NCBI RefSeq assembly: GCF_011682145.1
Contig: NZ_WHJH01000006.1
Span: forward strand, 124,001-188,000
DNA from: Massilia mucilaginosa
GTDB taxonomy: Bacteria > Pseudomonadota > Gammaproteobacteria > Burkholderiales > Burkholderiaceae_D
Direction of reading: 5' to 3'
DNA length: 64,000 nt
In this document: piece after piece, positions 44,922 through 52,530 of the stretch
Layout of the letters: each line of letters begins with the position of its first letter
How positions within the stretch are numbered: position 1 is the stretch's first letter
Program-made: the position numbers and the translations under genes
Notes under the pieces: generated by a model
What the model was told of the DNA's origin: nothing
What the model saw: the letters and a program-made list of their open reading frames with translations, nothing else
The model's database searches: none

Positions 44922-46127
44922 ATGCCACTCGCACTCTGGGCGCTGACACTCAGCGCTTTCGCCATCGGGACCACCGAATTCGTCATCGTCGGCCTCATTC
45001 CCACCATTGCCGCCAGCCTCGGCGTATCGCTTCCCTCGGCCGGCTTGCTGGTGAGCCTGTATGCGCTTGGCGTGGCCATCGGCGCGCCGGTGCTGACCGC
45101 CCTCACCGGCCGCGTGCCGCGCAAGCACTTGCTGCTGGGTTTGATGGCACTGTTCACCCTGGGCAACCTGGTGGCCTGGATGGCGCCCGGCTACTACGCC
45201 CTGATGGCCGCGCGCGTGCTGACCGGCCTGGCGCACGGCGTGTTTTTCTCGATCGGCTCCACCATCGCCACCAGCCTGGTCGGCAAAGAAAAAGCCGCCA
45301 GCGCCATTGCCCTGATGTTTACCGGCCTGACCGTCGCGCTGGTCACCGGCGTGCCGCTGGGAACCTGGATCGGACAGAGTTTCGGCTGGCAATCGACCTT
45401 TCTTGCGGTCTCGCTGCTGGGAGTGATTGCGTTCATCGGCAGCTATGTCCTGGTGCCGTCGACCATCGCCATGAGCCCACCGGCGAGCCTGCTCACGCAA
45501 CTGGCCGTGCTCAGGAAACCGCGCCTGCTGCTGGTGTATGCCATGACCACCCTCGGCTACGGCGGCACGTTCATCGCGTTCACCTATCTGGCGCCGATCC
45601 TGCAGGACGTGTCAGGCTTCTCGGCGTCGAGCGTGAGCCTGGTGATGCTGGTGTACGGCGTGTCGGTTGCGTTCGGCAATATCTGGGGCGGCAAACTGGC
45701 CGACAAGAAAGGCCCGATCAAGGCCTTGCAGATTGTCTTTGCGCTGCTGGCCGCCGTCTTGCTGTTGCTGACGTTTACTGCATCGAACACGTGGCTGGCG
45801 CTGGGCACGGTGCTGCTGTGGGGCGCGGTGGCGTTCGGCAATGTGCCGGGATTGCAGGTCTATGTGGTGCAGCGCGCCGAGCGTGACGCGCCGCAGGCGG
45901 TCGACGTGGCATCGGGCCTGAATATCGCCGCATTCAACGTCGGCATCGCCCTCGGCGCCTGGGGCGGCGGGCTGATCGTGGCGCACCTGGGCCTGATGGC
46001 CACGCCATGGATCGGCGCCATTGTCGTGGTCGGCGCGCTGGGACTGACCACGCTCGCTGGCTGGCTGGACCGTCGCGACGGGCTGGTGCATGTGGCGGGC
46101 ACAAGCCGCGCGGTCGGGGCGCACTAG
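44922..46127 (+). CDS. MFS efflux transporter (AraJ/YdhP type)
   Basis: A 401-residue inner-membrane transporter with 12 hydrophobic helices. It opens ALWALTLSAFAIGTTEFVIV then GLIPTIAASLGVSLPSAG, the signature of the AraJ/YdhP/NepI-like drug:H+ antiporter group. Motif A-like GRVPRKHLLLG joins helices 2 and 3, and GGKLADKKGPIK is its second-half copy. ATG 44922 follows GGAGA. Likely exports a sugar derivative, purine or drug under control of the divergent LysR regulator. Confidence 0.9.
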   Translation: MPLALWALTLSAFAIGTTEFVIVGLIPTIAASLGVSLPSAGLLVSLYALGVAIGAPVLTALTGRVPRKHLLLGLMALFTLGNLVAWMAPGYYALMAARVLTGLAHGVFFSIGSTIATSLVGKEKAASAIALMFTGLTVALVTGVPLGTWIGQSFGWQSTFLAVSLLGVIAFIGSYVLVPSTIAMSPPASLLTQLAVLRKPRLLLVYAMTTLGYGGTFIAFTYLAPILQDVSGFSASSVSLVMLVYGVSVAFGNIWGGKLADKKGPIKALQIVFALLAAVLLLLTFTASNTWLALGTVLLWGAVAFGNVPGLQVYVVQRAERDAPQAVDVASGLNIAAFNVGIALGAWGGGLIVAHLGLMATPWIGAIVVVGALGLTTLAGWLDRRDGLVHVAGTSRAVGAH

Positions 46128-46133
46128 GCGTGG

Positions 46134-46844
46134 TCAGCGGTCCAGCTCCGGATAATGCCGGAAAATCCCCTCTTCGTTGAACGCAATCCGGCGCTTCGAC
46201 GCCAGGTAGGCGGCAATATTCGGCCGCTGCGCCACCTGATCGTGCAAGGCCACCAGCCCCGGATAGTCGCCTTCCAGCCGCTTCATTGCCTTGGGAAACG
46301 CATAGCGCAAGCCCTCCATCACCTGGAACATCGACAAATCCGCATAGGACAGACGCGTGCCCACCAAAAAGCCGCCGCGGCGCGTGGGCTGCCGCAGCAC
46401 GCCCTCGAAGTAAGACAAGAACTTGGGTATCCGGTTCCCCAAAAAGTCGGCGGCGCGCCGTTTGGCCTCCTTTTTCTGGTCTTCGTAGTACCGCGACACG
46501 CCCACCGGATGGTGCGTATCGTGCGCTTCGTTGACGAGGTCGGCAATGGTCAGTTGCAACTGATGGGTCCACAGGCGGCCCGCTTGCGCCCGTGGCGCCA
46601 GGCCGTGGCGCGCGCCCAGATACAGCAACATGTTCGCCGTCTGGCCAATGGTCAGGGCGTCGGCCTTGAGAAACGGCGGCGCGAACGCCGGGGTCGCCTG
46701 AGCGGCAAGCGCGGCCGCGACTTTGTCGGCGCCGTTTTTCTGGCGCCCGACGTCCACATACGCCACGCCCGCTTCCTCCAGCGCCAGGCGAACGAATTCG
46801 CCGCGTCCCTGGAGCGTCGGCCAGTAGTAAAGTTCGTACGTCAT
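46134..46844 (-). CDS. Glutathione S-transferase
   Basis: A 236-residue cytosolic GST with an N-terminal thioredoxin-like domain (about 1-80: YELYYWPTLQGRGEFVRLAL, with the Tyr/Arg-Gly-Glu pattern of sigma/alpha/mu-like GSTs, and LTIGQTANMLLYLG binding the glutathione Glu). The helical C-terminal domain (about 90-215) ends with LSYADLSMFQVMEG, the N-capping box. ATG 46844 follows GGAGG. Convergent with the MFS gene with 6 bp between stops. Substrate unknown. Confidence 0.9.
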   Translation of the reverse strand: MTYELYYWPTLQGRGEFVRLALEEAGVAYVDVGRQKNGADKVAAALAAQATPAFAPPFLKADALTIGQTANMLLYLGARHGLAPRAQAGRLWTHQLQLTIADLVNEAHDTHHPVGVSRYYEDQKKEAKRRAADFLGNRIPKFLSYFEGVLRQPTRRGGFLVGTRLSYADLSMFQVMEGLRYAFPKAMKRLEGDYPGLVALHDQVAQRPNIAAYLASKRRIAFNEEGIFRHYPELDR

Positions 46845-46986
46845 CGCGCCTCCCGTGCGTGGATCGCTTGTGCGGCGATTATCGCCGATTCGCTTGAACA
46901 GGCCGCGCACGCCGTGCTAATCTGCCAATGCTGCCAATCCGACAGCGCCTGCTCCAACCTAACCGATATATACAAGGGGAACGCAC

Positions 46987-47514
46987 ATGATCAGAAGGAT
47001 CGCACTGGTGCTGGTGGTCTTGATCATTGGCATTCTGGGCATGGCGGCGATGCAGCCGGACACATTTTCCGTGACCCGTTCGGTAGCCATCCAGGCGCCG
47101 CCGGAGAAAATCCTGGGCCTGGTCGGCGATTTCCGGCAGTGGCAGAGCTGGTCGCCATGGGAACGGCTCGACCCAAGCATGCAGCGCGTCCACAGCGGCG
47201 CGCCGAGCGGCAAAGGCGCGCTGTACGCGTGGACCGGCAATGACGACGTCGGCGCCGGCAGGATGGAAATCATCGAATTCGCGCCGCCGGCCAAAGTCGT
47301 GATCAAGCTCGATTTCATCAAGCCGTTCGAAACGTCCAACATGACCGAATTCACGCTCGTGCCCAAGGATGGGCAAACGCAGGTGAGCTGGACCATGTCC
47401 GGTCCGATGCCCTTCATCTCGAAAGTCATGAGCGTCTTCATGAGCATGGACCGGATCATCGGCAAGGATTTCGACAAAGGACTGGCCAACCTGAAAGCCG
47501 TGGCGGAAAAGTAG
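46987..47514 (+). CDS. SRPBCC (START/PYP-like) family protein with N-terminal membrane anchor
   Basis: A 175-residue protein with an N-terminal hydrophobic helix (about 4-22, IALVLVVLIIGILGMAAM) and an SRPBCC lipid-binding-like domain (about 28-172). Conserved positions include FSVTRSVAIQAPPEKILGLV, WQSWSPWE and TEFTLVPKDGQTQVSWTM. It likely sits on the periplasmic side as an anchored hydrophobic-ligand binder; a polyketide cyclase function is not implied. Confidence 0.85.
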   Translation: MIRRIALVLVVLIIGILGMAAMQPDTFSVTRSVAIQAPPEKILGLVGDFRQWQSWSPWERLDPSMQRVHSGAPSGKGALYAWTGNDDVGAGRMEIIEFAPPAKVVIKLDFIKPFETSNMTEFTLVPKDGQTQVSWTMSGPMPFISKVMSVFMSMDRIIGKDFDKGLANLKAVAEK

Positions 47515-47612
47515 CGCGCCGGGATGCGCCGCGTTTTTGGGCCGTTCCCCGCAAGAATCCCGTGCTTGAGCGATAATCGTGCATCATCATCGAGCCAACA
47601 CGAGGATCCATT

Positions 47613-48770
47613 TTGCTTAACTTCGACTTCTACAATCCGACCCAGATCCTGTTCGGCCAGGGCCAGATCGCCGCGATTTCCAAACACATTCCCGCGTCCG
47701 CGCGCGTGCTGCTGGTGTATGGCGGCGGCAGCATCAAACAGAACGGCGTCCACGACGAGGTCATGGCCGCGCTGGCCGGCTTTACCGTCACCGAATTCGC
47801 AGGCATCGAACCGAATCCCAGCTACGAAACGCTGATGCGCGCCATCGCCCAGGTCAAGGCCGAGAAAATCGACTTCCTGCTCGCCGTGGGCGGCGGCTCG
47901 GTCATCGACGGCACCAAGTTCATCGCCGCCGGCGCCCTGCTCGACGCCGACCCGTGGACCATCCTCGAAAAGCGCGGATCGAACATCACCGCCGCCCTGC
48001 CGTTCGGCGCGGTGCTGACCCTGCCCGCCACCGGCTCCGAAATGAACAGCGGCGGCGTCGTCACCCGCAAGTCGACCCACGAGAAGTTTTCGTTCATGAG
48101 CCGCAAATGCTTCCCCGCCTTCGCCGTGCTCGATCCGAGCAAAACCTATTCGCTGCCCACGCGCCAGGTCGGCAACGGCGTGGTGGACGCCTTTGCGCAC
48201 GTGATGGAACAGTACATGACCTACCCGGTGGGCGCCAAAGTCCAGGACCGCTTTGCCGAAGGCCTGCTGCTCACGCTCATCGAAGAAGGTCCGCAGGCGC
48301 TGGCCAATCCGGATGATTACGACGTGCGCGCCAACATCATGTGGACCGCCACCCTGGCCTTGAATGGCCTGATCGGCGCCGGCGTGCCGCAGGACTGGGC
48401 CACCCACATGATCGGCCACGAGCTGACCGCGCTGCACAACCTCGATCACGCGCAAACGCTGGCCGTCGTCCTGCCAAGCATGCTGCGCGTACGCAAGGAA
48501 GCCAAGCGCGCCAAGCTGCTGCAATTCGCCGAGCGCGTATGGAACCTGTCCGGCGGCGACGAAGACACCCGCATCGAGGCGGCCATCACCCGCACCGAAG
48601 AATTCTTCGAACAGATGGGCGTCAAGACCCGCCTCGGCGACTACGGCCTGGGCGCGAAGGACGTCGACGGCGTGCTGGCTGCTTTAGAGGCGCACCGCAT
48701 GGTCAAACTCGGCGAGCAGCGCGACGTCACGCTCGAGGTCAGCCGCAAAGTACTGGAAATGAGCCTGTAA
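47613..48770 (+). CDS. yqhD: NADPH-dependent aldehyde reductase / iron-type alcohol dehydrogenase YqhD
   Basis: A 385-residue group-III metal-dependent alcohol dehydrogenase similar to E. coli YqhD, which reduces toxic aldehydes with NADPH. NADPH binding uses VYGGGSIKQNG and AVGGGSVIDGTKF. Metal ligands are Asp192 and His196 (VVDAFAHVMEQY), His265 (DWATHMIGHE) and His279 (HNLDHAQTLA), the same spacing as YqhD. The start is TTG 47613 with GAGGA 7 bases upstream; no ATG fits. Probably monocistronic. Confidence 0.93.
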   Translation: MLNFDFYNPTQILFGQGQIAAISKHIPASARVLLVYGGGSIKQNGVHDEVMAALAGFTVTEFAGIEPNPSYETLMRAIAQVKAEKIDFLLAVGGGSVIDGTKFIAAGALLDADPWTILEKRGSNITAALPFGAVLTLPATGSEMNSGGVVTRKSTHEKFSFMSRKCFPAFAVLDPSKTYSLPTRQVGNGVVDAFAHVMEQYMTYPVGAKVQDRFAEGLLLTLIEEGPQALANPDDYDVRANIMWTATLALNGLIGAGVPQDWATHMIGHELTALHNLDHAQTLAVVLPSMLRVRKEAKRAKLLQFAERVWNLSGGDEDTRIEAAITRTEEFFEQMGVKTRLGDYGLGAKDVDGVLAALEAHRMVKLGEQRDVTLEVSRKVLEMSL

Positions 48771-48830
48771 GCCGCACCACGCACCGCTGGCGCGGGCCTT
48801 CTGCACACCCGCCAGCTGTGATAAAATCGA

Positions 48831-48908
48831 CCTTCGCTAGGGGTCCTGGAATGTATTTTCCGGGTGAGAGATACCCTCCGTACCTGATCTGGATAATGCC
48901 AGCGAAGG
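48831..48908 (+). promoter_or_regulatory. TPP riboswitch (THI element)
   Basis: P1 is ccttcgct (48831-48838) / agcgaagg (48901-48908). The conserved core is present: GGGGTCC in the first arm, then GTGAGAGATACCC (THI-box CTGAGA-type segment), ACCTGATCTGGATAATGCC and AGCGAAGG. A -10 box, taaaat (48822-48827), places transcription start next to P1. It precedes a TonB receptor by about 96 nt. The expression platform is not clear: a weak T-run follows ccggc near 48957-48962, and the receptor's Shine-Dalgarno is weak, so either termination or translational control is possible. Thiamine pyrophosphate should repress. Confidence 0.95.
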
Positions 48909-49004
48909 AAAGCGCAAAGTAGTTCCCTCCTTTGTTTGCTCCCCCCGTTGGCTCCGGCTTTTTCAAGCAACGCCCCGCACGCCGGCGCGTAATACGAGCA
49001 CACT

Positions 49005-51113
49005 ATGTCATCGCCAAAATTCAAGCAGTCCGTCACCGCCCTGGCCATCGTCCAGGCATTCGCCTTTTCCGCCCACGCGCAAACGAGCTCGCAATCGATG
49101 CCTGAAGTCGTCGTCACAGGCGCCAAGCAGGTCGCTGCCGACCGCGCCGGCGTGGCCGGATTCTCCGACACGCCGCTGCTGTACACGCCGGCCACGGTGG
49201 TCTCCATCGGGCGCGAGCAGATGCAGGACTACAGCATCCGCAACAGCACCGACGCCATGAAGTTCGACGCCAGCGTCAGCGACTCGTACAACGCCGTCGG
49301 CTACGCCGAACAGTTCTCGATCCGCGGCTTCATGCTCGACAACGGCGCCAGCTACCGCAAGGATGGCATCGCCATCTCGGGCGACACCCAGATCCCGCTC
49401 GAAAACAAGGAGCGCATCGAAATCCTCAAGGGCTTGTCGGGCCTGCAGGCTGGCGTGACCGCGCCGGGCGGCATCGTCAACTACGCGCTCAAACGCCCGA
49501 CCGCGGCGCCACTGCGCTCGGTCACCGTGGAAGCGCGCGAGCGCGGCACCGTGTACGGCGCGGTCGACCTGGGCGGCCGCTTCGACGACAAGCGCTTCGG
49601 CTACCGCGTCAACGCCGCCGGCGAGCGCCTGCGTTCCTACGTCAAGGGCGCCGACGGCGAGCGCTCGTTCGTCTCGGGCGCGTTCGACTGGCAGATCTCG
49701 CCGCAGGCGCTGCTGCAGCTCGACATGGACTACCAGAAGAAATCGCAGATCACCGCGCCGGGCTACCAGCTCATTCGCGGCGTCGCGCTGCCGACCAATA
49801 TCTCGGCCAAGACCCTGTTGAACAACCAGCCGTGGACCAAGCCGGTCGACACGCGCAGCAGCAATATCGGCCTGCGCTTCGAATACCAGATCAACGACGC
49901 CTGGCGCACCACCGTCAGCGCCAACAAGCACGAATTCAAGCGCGACGACTTCACCGCATTCCCTTACGGCTGCGGCAACGAAGGCGAAGGCTTCTATCCG
50001 GGTTACTGCACCAATGGCGACTACGACGTCTACGACTACCAGAGCGTGGGCGAGCGCAAGTCGCCGCTCGGCGCGCAGGCCCTATTGCAAGGCAAGTTCG
50101 CCACCGGCGCGATCGGCCACGAGCTGACCTTCGGCGCGACCTACCTGGAACGCAGCGACAAGGCGGGCGAATATGTGTACGACTACGTCGGCTTCAGCAA
50201 TATCTACAACAACCTGGCCGTGCCGCCGGTCGACGCCAGCCGCGTCACCGGACCGCTGACCGAGCGCCGCAACGACCATGAACGCGGCTTTGTGGTGCAG
50301 GATATCCTGTCGCTGGGCGCGCAGTTCAAGCTGCACACCGGCTTGCGCTACGTCGGCATCAAGCGCAATGCGACCACCGACACCACCTTCCTGCTGCCGA
50401 ACGTCGCGCTGGTGTACAACCCGACGCCCGACTGGACGGTGTACGGCTCGCTGGCGCACGGCATGGAGCACGGCGGCGTGGCGCCCAAGCGCACCGCCAA
50501 CGAATTCGCCTCGCTCGCGCCGAGCCGCTCGAAGCAGGTCGAGTTTGGCGTCAAGGCCATGGTCAATGATGCGCTCAGCATGTCGGCGTCGGTGTTCAGC
50601 ATCGTCAAGGGGCTGGAGTACACCAACGCGGCCAATACCTTCGTGCGCAGCGGCGAACAACAGCACAATGGACTGGAACTGGCTGCGCAGGGCAAGGCTG
50701 GCAAGGACCTGAAATACAGCGTCTCGCTGATGGCGCTCGATACGCAGCAGGAAGGCACCGGCAGCGCCTCGCTGGACGGCAAGCGCGTGACCAATGTACC
50801 GAAATTCAAGACGGCGGCCGTGCTGGAATACGCGGTGCCGGCGGTGCCCGGCCTGAAGGTGAACGGGATGTGGCAGTACACCGGCAAGAAGGCGTTCGAT
50901 ATCGAGAACAAGACGCTGGTGCCAGGGTACAGCGTGTTCAATCTGGGCGGCGCGTACGCAACCCGCATCGCGGGTGTATCGACGACGGTGCGCGCGACGC
51001 TGGACAACGTGGCCGACAAGTTCTACTGGCGCGATGTGACGCAGGAGTTGGGCGGCTATCTGCTACCGGGTGCTCCGCGCACGGTACGGGTGTCGGCGCA
51101 GTTCGACTTCTAA
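49005..51113 (+). CDS. TPP-riboswitch-controlled TonB-dependent receptor (putative thiamine importer)
   Basis: A 702-residue outer-membrane receptor. The signal peptide (about 1-26) ends AFSAHAQ. The plug (about 50-165) has DYSIRNSTDAMKFDASVSDS and ERIEILKGLSGLQAGVTAPG, as in FhuA/siderophore-type receptors. The barrel ends with TVRVSAQFDF and a C-terminal Phe. Sequence alone would suggest siderophore uptake, but the THI element directly upstream indicates thiamine or a thiamine precursor as ligand. It is convergent with a PnuC-type transporter/kinase pair that could act as the inner-membrane step. Confidence 0.88.
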   Translation: MSSPKFKQSVTALAIVQAFAFSAHAQTSSQSMPEVVVTGAKQVAADRAGVAGFSDTPLLYTPATVVSIGREQMQDYSIRNSTDAMKFDASVSDSYNAVGYAEQFSIRGFMLDNGASYRKDGIAISGDTQIPLENKERIEILKGLSGLQAGVTAPGGIVNYALKRPTAAPLRSVTVEARERGTVYGAVDLGGRFDDKRFGYRVNAAGERLRSYVKGADGERSFVSGAFDWQISPQALLQLDMDYQKKSQITAPGYQLIRGVALPTNISAKTLLNNQPWTKPVDTRSSNIGLRFEYQINDAWRTTVSANKHEFKRDDFTAFPYGCGNEGEGFYPGYCTNGDYDVYDYQSVGERKSPLGAQALLQGKFATGAIGHELTFGATYLERSDKAGEYVYDYVGFSNIYNNLAVPPVDASRVTGPLTERRNDHERGFVVQDILSLGAQFKLHTGLRYVGIKRNATTDTTFLLPNVALVYNPTPDWTVYGSLAHGMEHGGVAPKRTANEFASLAPSRSKQVEFGVKAMVNDALSMSASVFSIVKGLEYTNAANTFVRSGEQQHNGLELAAQGKAGKDLKYSVSLMALDTQQEGTGSASLDGKRVTNVPKFKTAAVLEYAVPAVPGLKVNGMWQYTGKKAFDIENKTLVPGYSVFNLGGAYATRIAGVSTTVRATLDNVADKFYWRDVTQELGGYLLPGAPRTVRVSAQFDF

Positions 51114-51125
51114 GCACCGCCCTGC

Positions 51126-51160
51126 AGACCGTCGTTCCTGGCAGGGACGACGGCCTGCAG
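51126..51160. terminator. REP-like hairpin after the TonB receptor gene
   Basis: Arms ctgcagaccgtcgttcc-like (from about 51122) and ggacgacggcctgcag (to 51160) form a long stem with small bulges and a short loop around 51139-51143. It resembles the ccgtcg...cgacgg hairpins at 3019 and 29947. It lies 12 bases after the stop and could end transcription. Confidence 0.65.
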
Positions 51161-51174
51161 CTTAGGAGACGTGA

Positions 51175-51311
51175 AAGAATTACTGTGGCATTTGGGCGGT
51201 TCTGACGGGATGCGATGCAAGGCGCGAGGAGGAGTCATAGCGAGCTATGGCGACGACGAGCAACGCCGCAGCGCGCCCGCCAGAACCGATCCAAATGTTA
51301 CAGTAATTCTT
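51175..51311. repeat. 137-bp near-full-length palindromic element
   Basis: Outer arms 51175-51204 and 51281-51311 are inverted copies with a few mismatches and one indel (for example aagaattactgt / acagtaattctt at the ends). Symmetry continues imperfectly inward to the centre catag-cgag-ctatg at 51236-51249, so the whole element can fold as a single hairpin. It lies between the TonB receptor and the convergent kinase gene and looks like a dispersed MITE-like repeat. Confidence 0.75.
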
Positions 51312-51321
51312 GAACGACTCC

Positions 51322-51843
51322 TTAGCGCAGGGATGCAAGCAGGCGTACTGCCTGCGTCATTCGATCTTCCAGGCTCCCCGTCACCAGCGAATACGCGATC
51401 TCCCGCTCATCGAGCACCTGAACCACCTGCTCATGAATCGTCTGGCGCACCGCCTCCGATTCGCGCTGCAATCCGTCCGCTTCCCACGGCCCGTCCGGCG
51501 CCGTCACGAACGTCATCGCGTAGTCATGGCGCAGCTCAAGCACCGACAACTGCGCATCGACCCGGTTCCAGTACCAGCGGCTGTAAATGGCCGTCATCAG
51601 CGGCGTGGTGTCGCAAAACAGAAAGCGCGTCGCCTGGCGCGCCGCCGCGTCTTCGCGCGCCATCTGGGTCAGCGCGATTGTGTACTGATCTTCCTCGCGC
51701 GGCACGCGCCCCGTGGTATCGACAAACTCGCGCAGATACTCAGGCACCCATACGGTGCCGAAATGCGACGCCAGCGACGACGCCAGCGTCGACTTCCCCG
51801 ACGATTCAGCCCCCAGGATGGCGACCCGCAAAACCGGCATCAT
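51322..51843 (-). CDS. NadR-like AAA-type kinase (nicotinamide riboside kinase-related)
   Basis: A 173-residue P-loop protein resembling the kinase domain of NadR. Walker A is GAESSGKS (11-18); then VPEYLREFVDTTG and FLFCDTTPLMTAIYSRWYW match the NadR ribosylnicotinamide kinase pattern. It has no nucleotidyltransferase or HTH domain. It starts with ATG 51843 overlapping the pnuC stop (ATGA), so it phosphorylates whatever the transporter brings in, trapping it. Nicotinamide riboside is the default substrate; thiamine is an alternative because of the neighbouring TPP-controlled receptor. Confidence 0.85.
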   Translation of the reverse strand: MMPVLRVAILGAESSGKSTLASSLASHFGTVWVPEYLREFVDTTGRVPREEDQYTIALTQMAREDAAARQATRFLFCDTTPLMTAIYSRWYWNRVDAQLSVLELRHDYAMTFVTAPDGPWEADGLQRESEAVRQTIHEQVVQVLDEREIAYSLVTGSLEDRMTQAVRLLASLR

Positions 51844-52436
51844 GGCTTGCCGCCCGCGGCGCGTGCCCAGGTGCGCCATCCGAACACCGCCATCACCACG
51901 AACGCCGCATACAGCACCGCCGTCGCATGCAGGTCCTTGTGGATGTACAGGCCGACATACAGCACATCGACCACGATCCACACGATCCAGTTTTCGACCT
52001 TCTTGCGCGACAAAAGCAGCTGCCCGAGCAAGCTGCCCGCCGTCAAAAAACCATCGATATGCGGCACGTCGGTATCGGTGAATGTGCGCAGCGCATAGCC
52101 GATCGCGGCGAACAGCACCAGCCAGCCGAGCATCCCGCCGATCCAGCCGGCGGGGCTCGACCACGTCGCCGTGAGCGGCGCATGCTGCTCGCCGCCATAC
52201 AGCCACTGATACCAGCCCCATACCGACACGGCGATGAACACGCCTTGCAAGCCCATGTCGCCGTACAGGCGCGCGTTAAGGAAGACAATGCCGTAGACCG
52301 CCGACGAGGCGATCGCGAACAGCCACGCCCAGTGAGTCTGGCGAATATTGAGTACAACGGTGATGACCGACAGGACCAGCGCTGTCAGTTCGAGCGGTGT
52401 GGTGGCCAGGCCAAGCAGGACAAAAGGATCGTTCAT
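51840..52436 (-). CDS. pnuC: PnuC/PnuT-family vitamin transporter
   Basis: A 198-residue inner-membrane protein with seven predicted helices of the Pnu (SWEET-like) family. Signature blocks are NARLYGDMGLQGVFIAVSVW then GWYQWL, and the helix-6 motif ENWIVWIVVDVLYVGLYIHK, holding the conserved W-x-x-W-x-x-x-(N/D) of the substrate site, with Asp here. Pnu proteins equilibrate nicotinamide riboside (PnuC), thiamine (PnuT) or riboflavin (PnuX), and cytosolic phosphorylation drives uptake. ATG 52436 precedes the family N-terminus. Specificity cannot be settled from sequence by eye. Confidence 0.88.
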   Translation of the reverse strand: MNDPFVLLGLATTPLELTALVLSVITVVLNIRQTHWAWLFAIASSAVYGIVFLNARLYGDMGLQGVFIAVSVWGWYQWLYGGEQHAPLTATWSSPAGWIGGMLGWLVLFAAIGYALRTFTDTDVPHIDGFLTAGSLLGQLLLSRKKVENWIVWIVVDVLYVGLYIHKDLHATAVLYAAFVVMAVFGWRTWARAAGGKP

Positions 52437-52530
52437 ACGGAGGGAGTGGCGGAAAGTGGCGCAATTGTAGCGTATGCGCCGCTTTCCAAAAGGTGGGGAC
52501 GGCATCCCCACCCCAACTGCTTTACCCGGC

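Noticed and set aside
47514-47540. Terminator after the SRPBCC gene
   Set aside because: A T5 run is present, but the preceding GC-rich bases give only a 4-bp stem.
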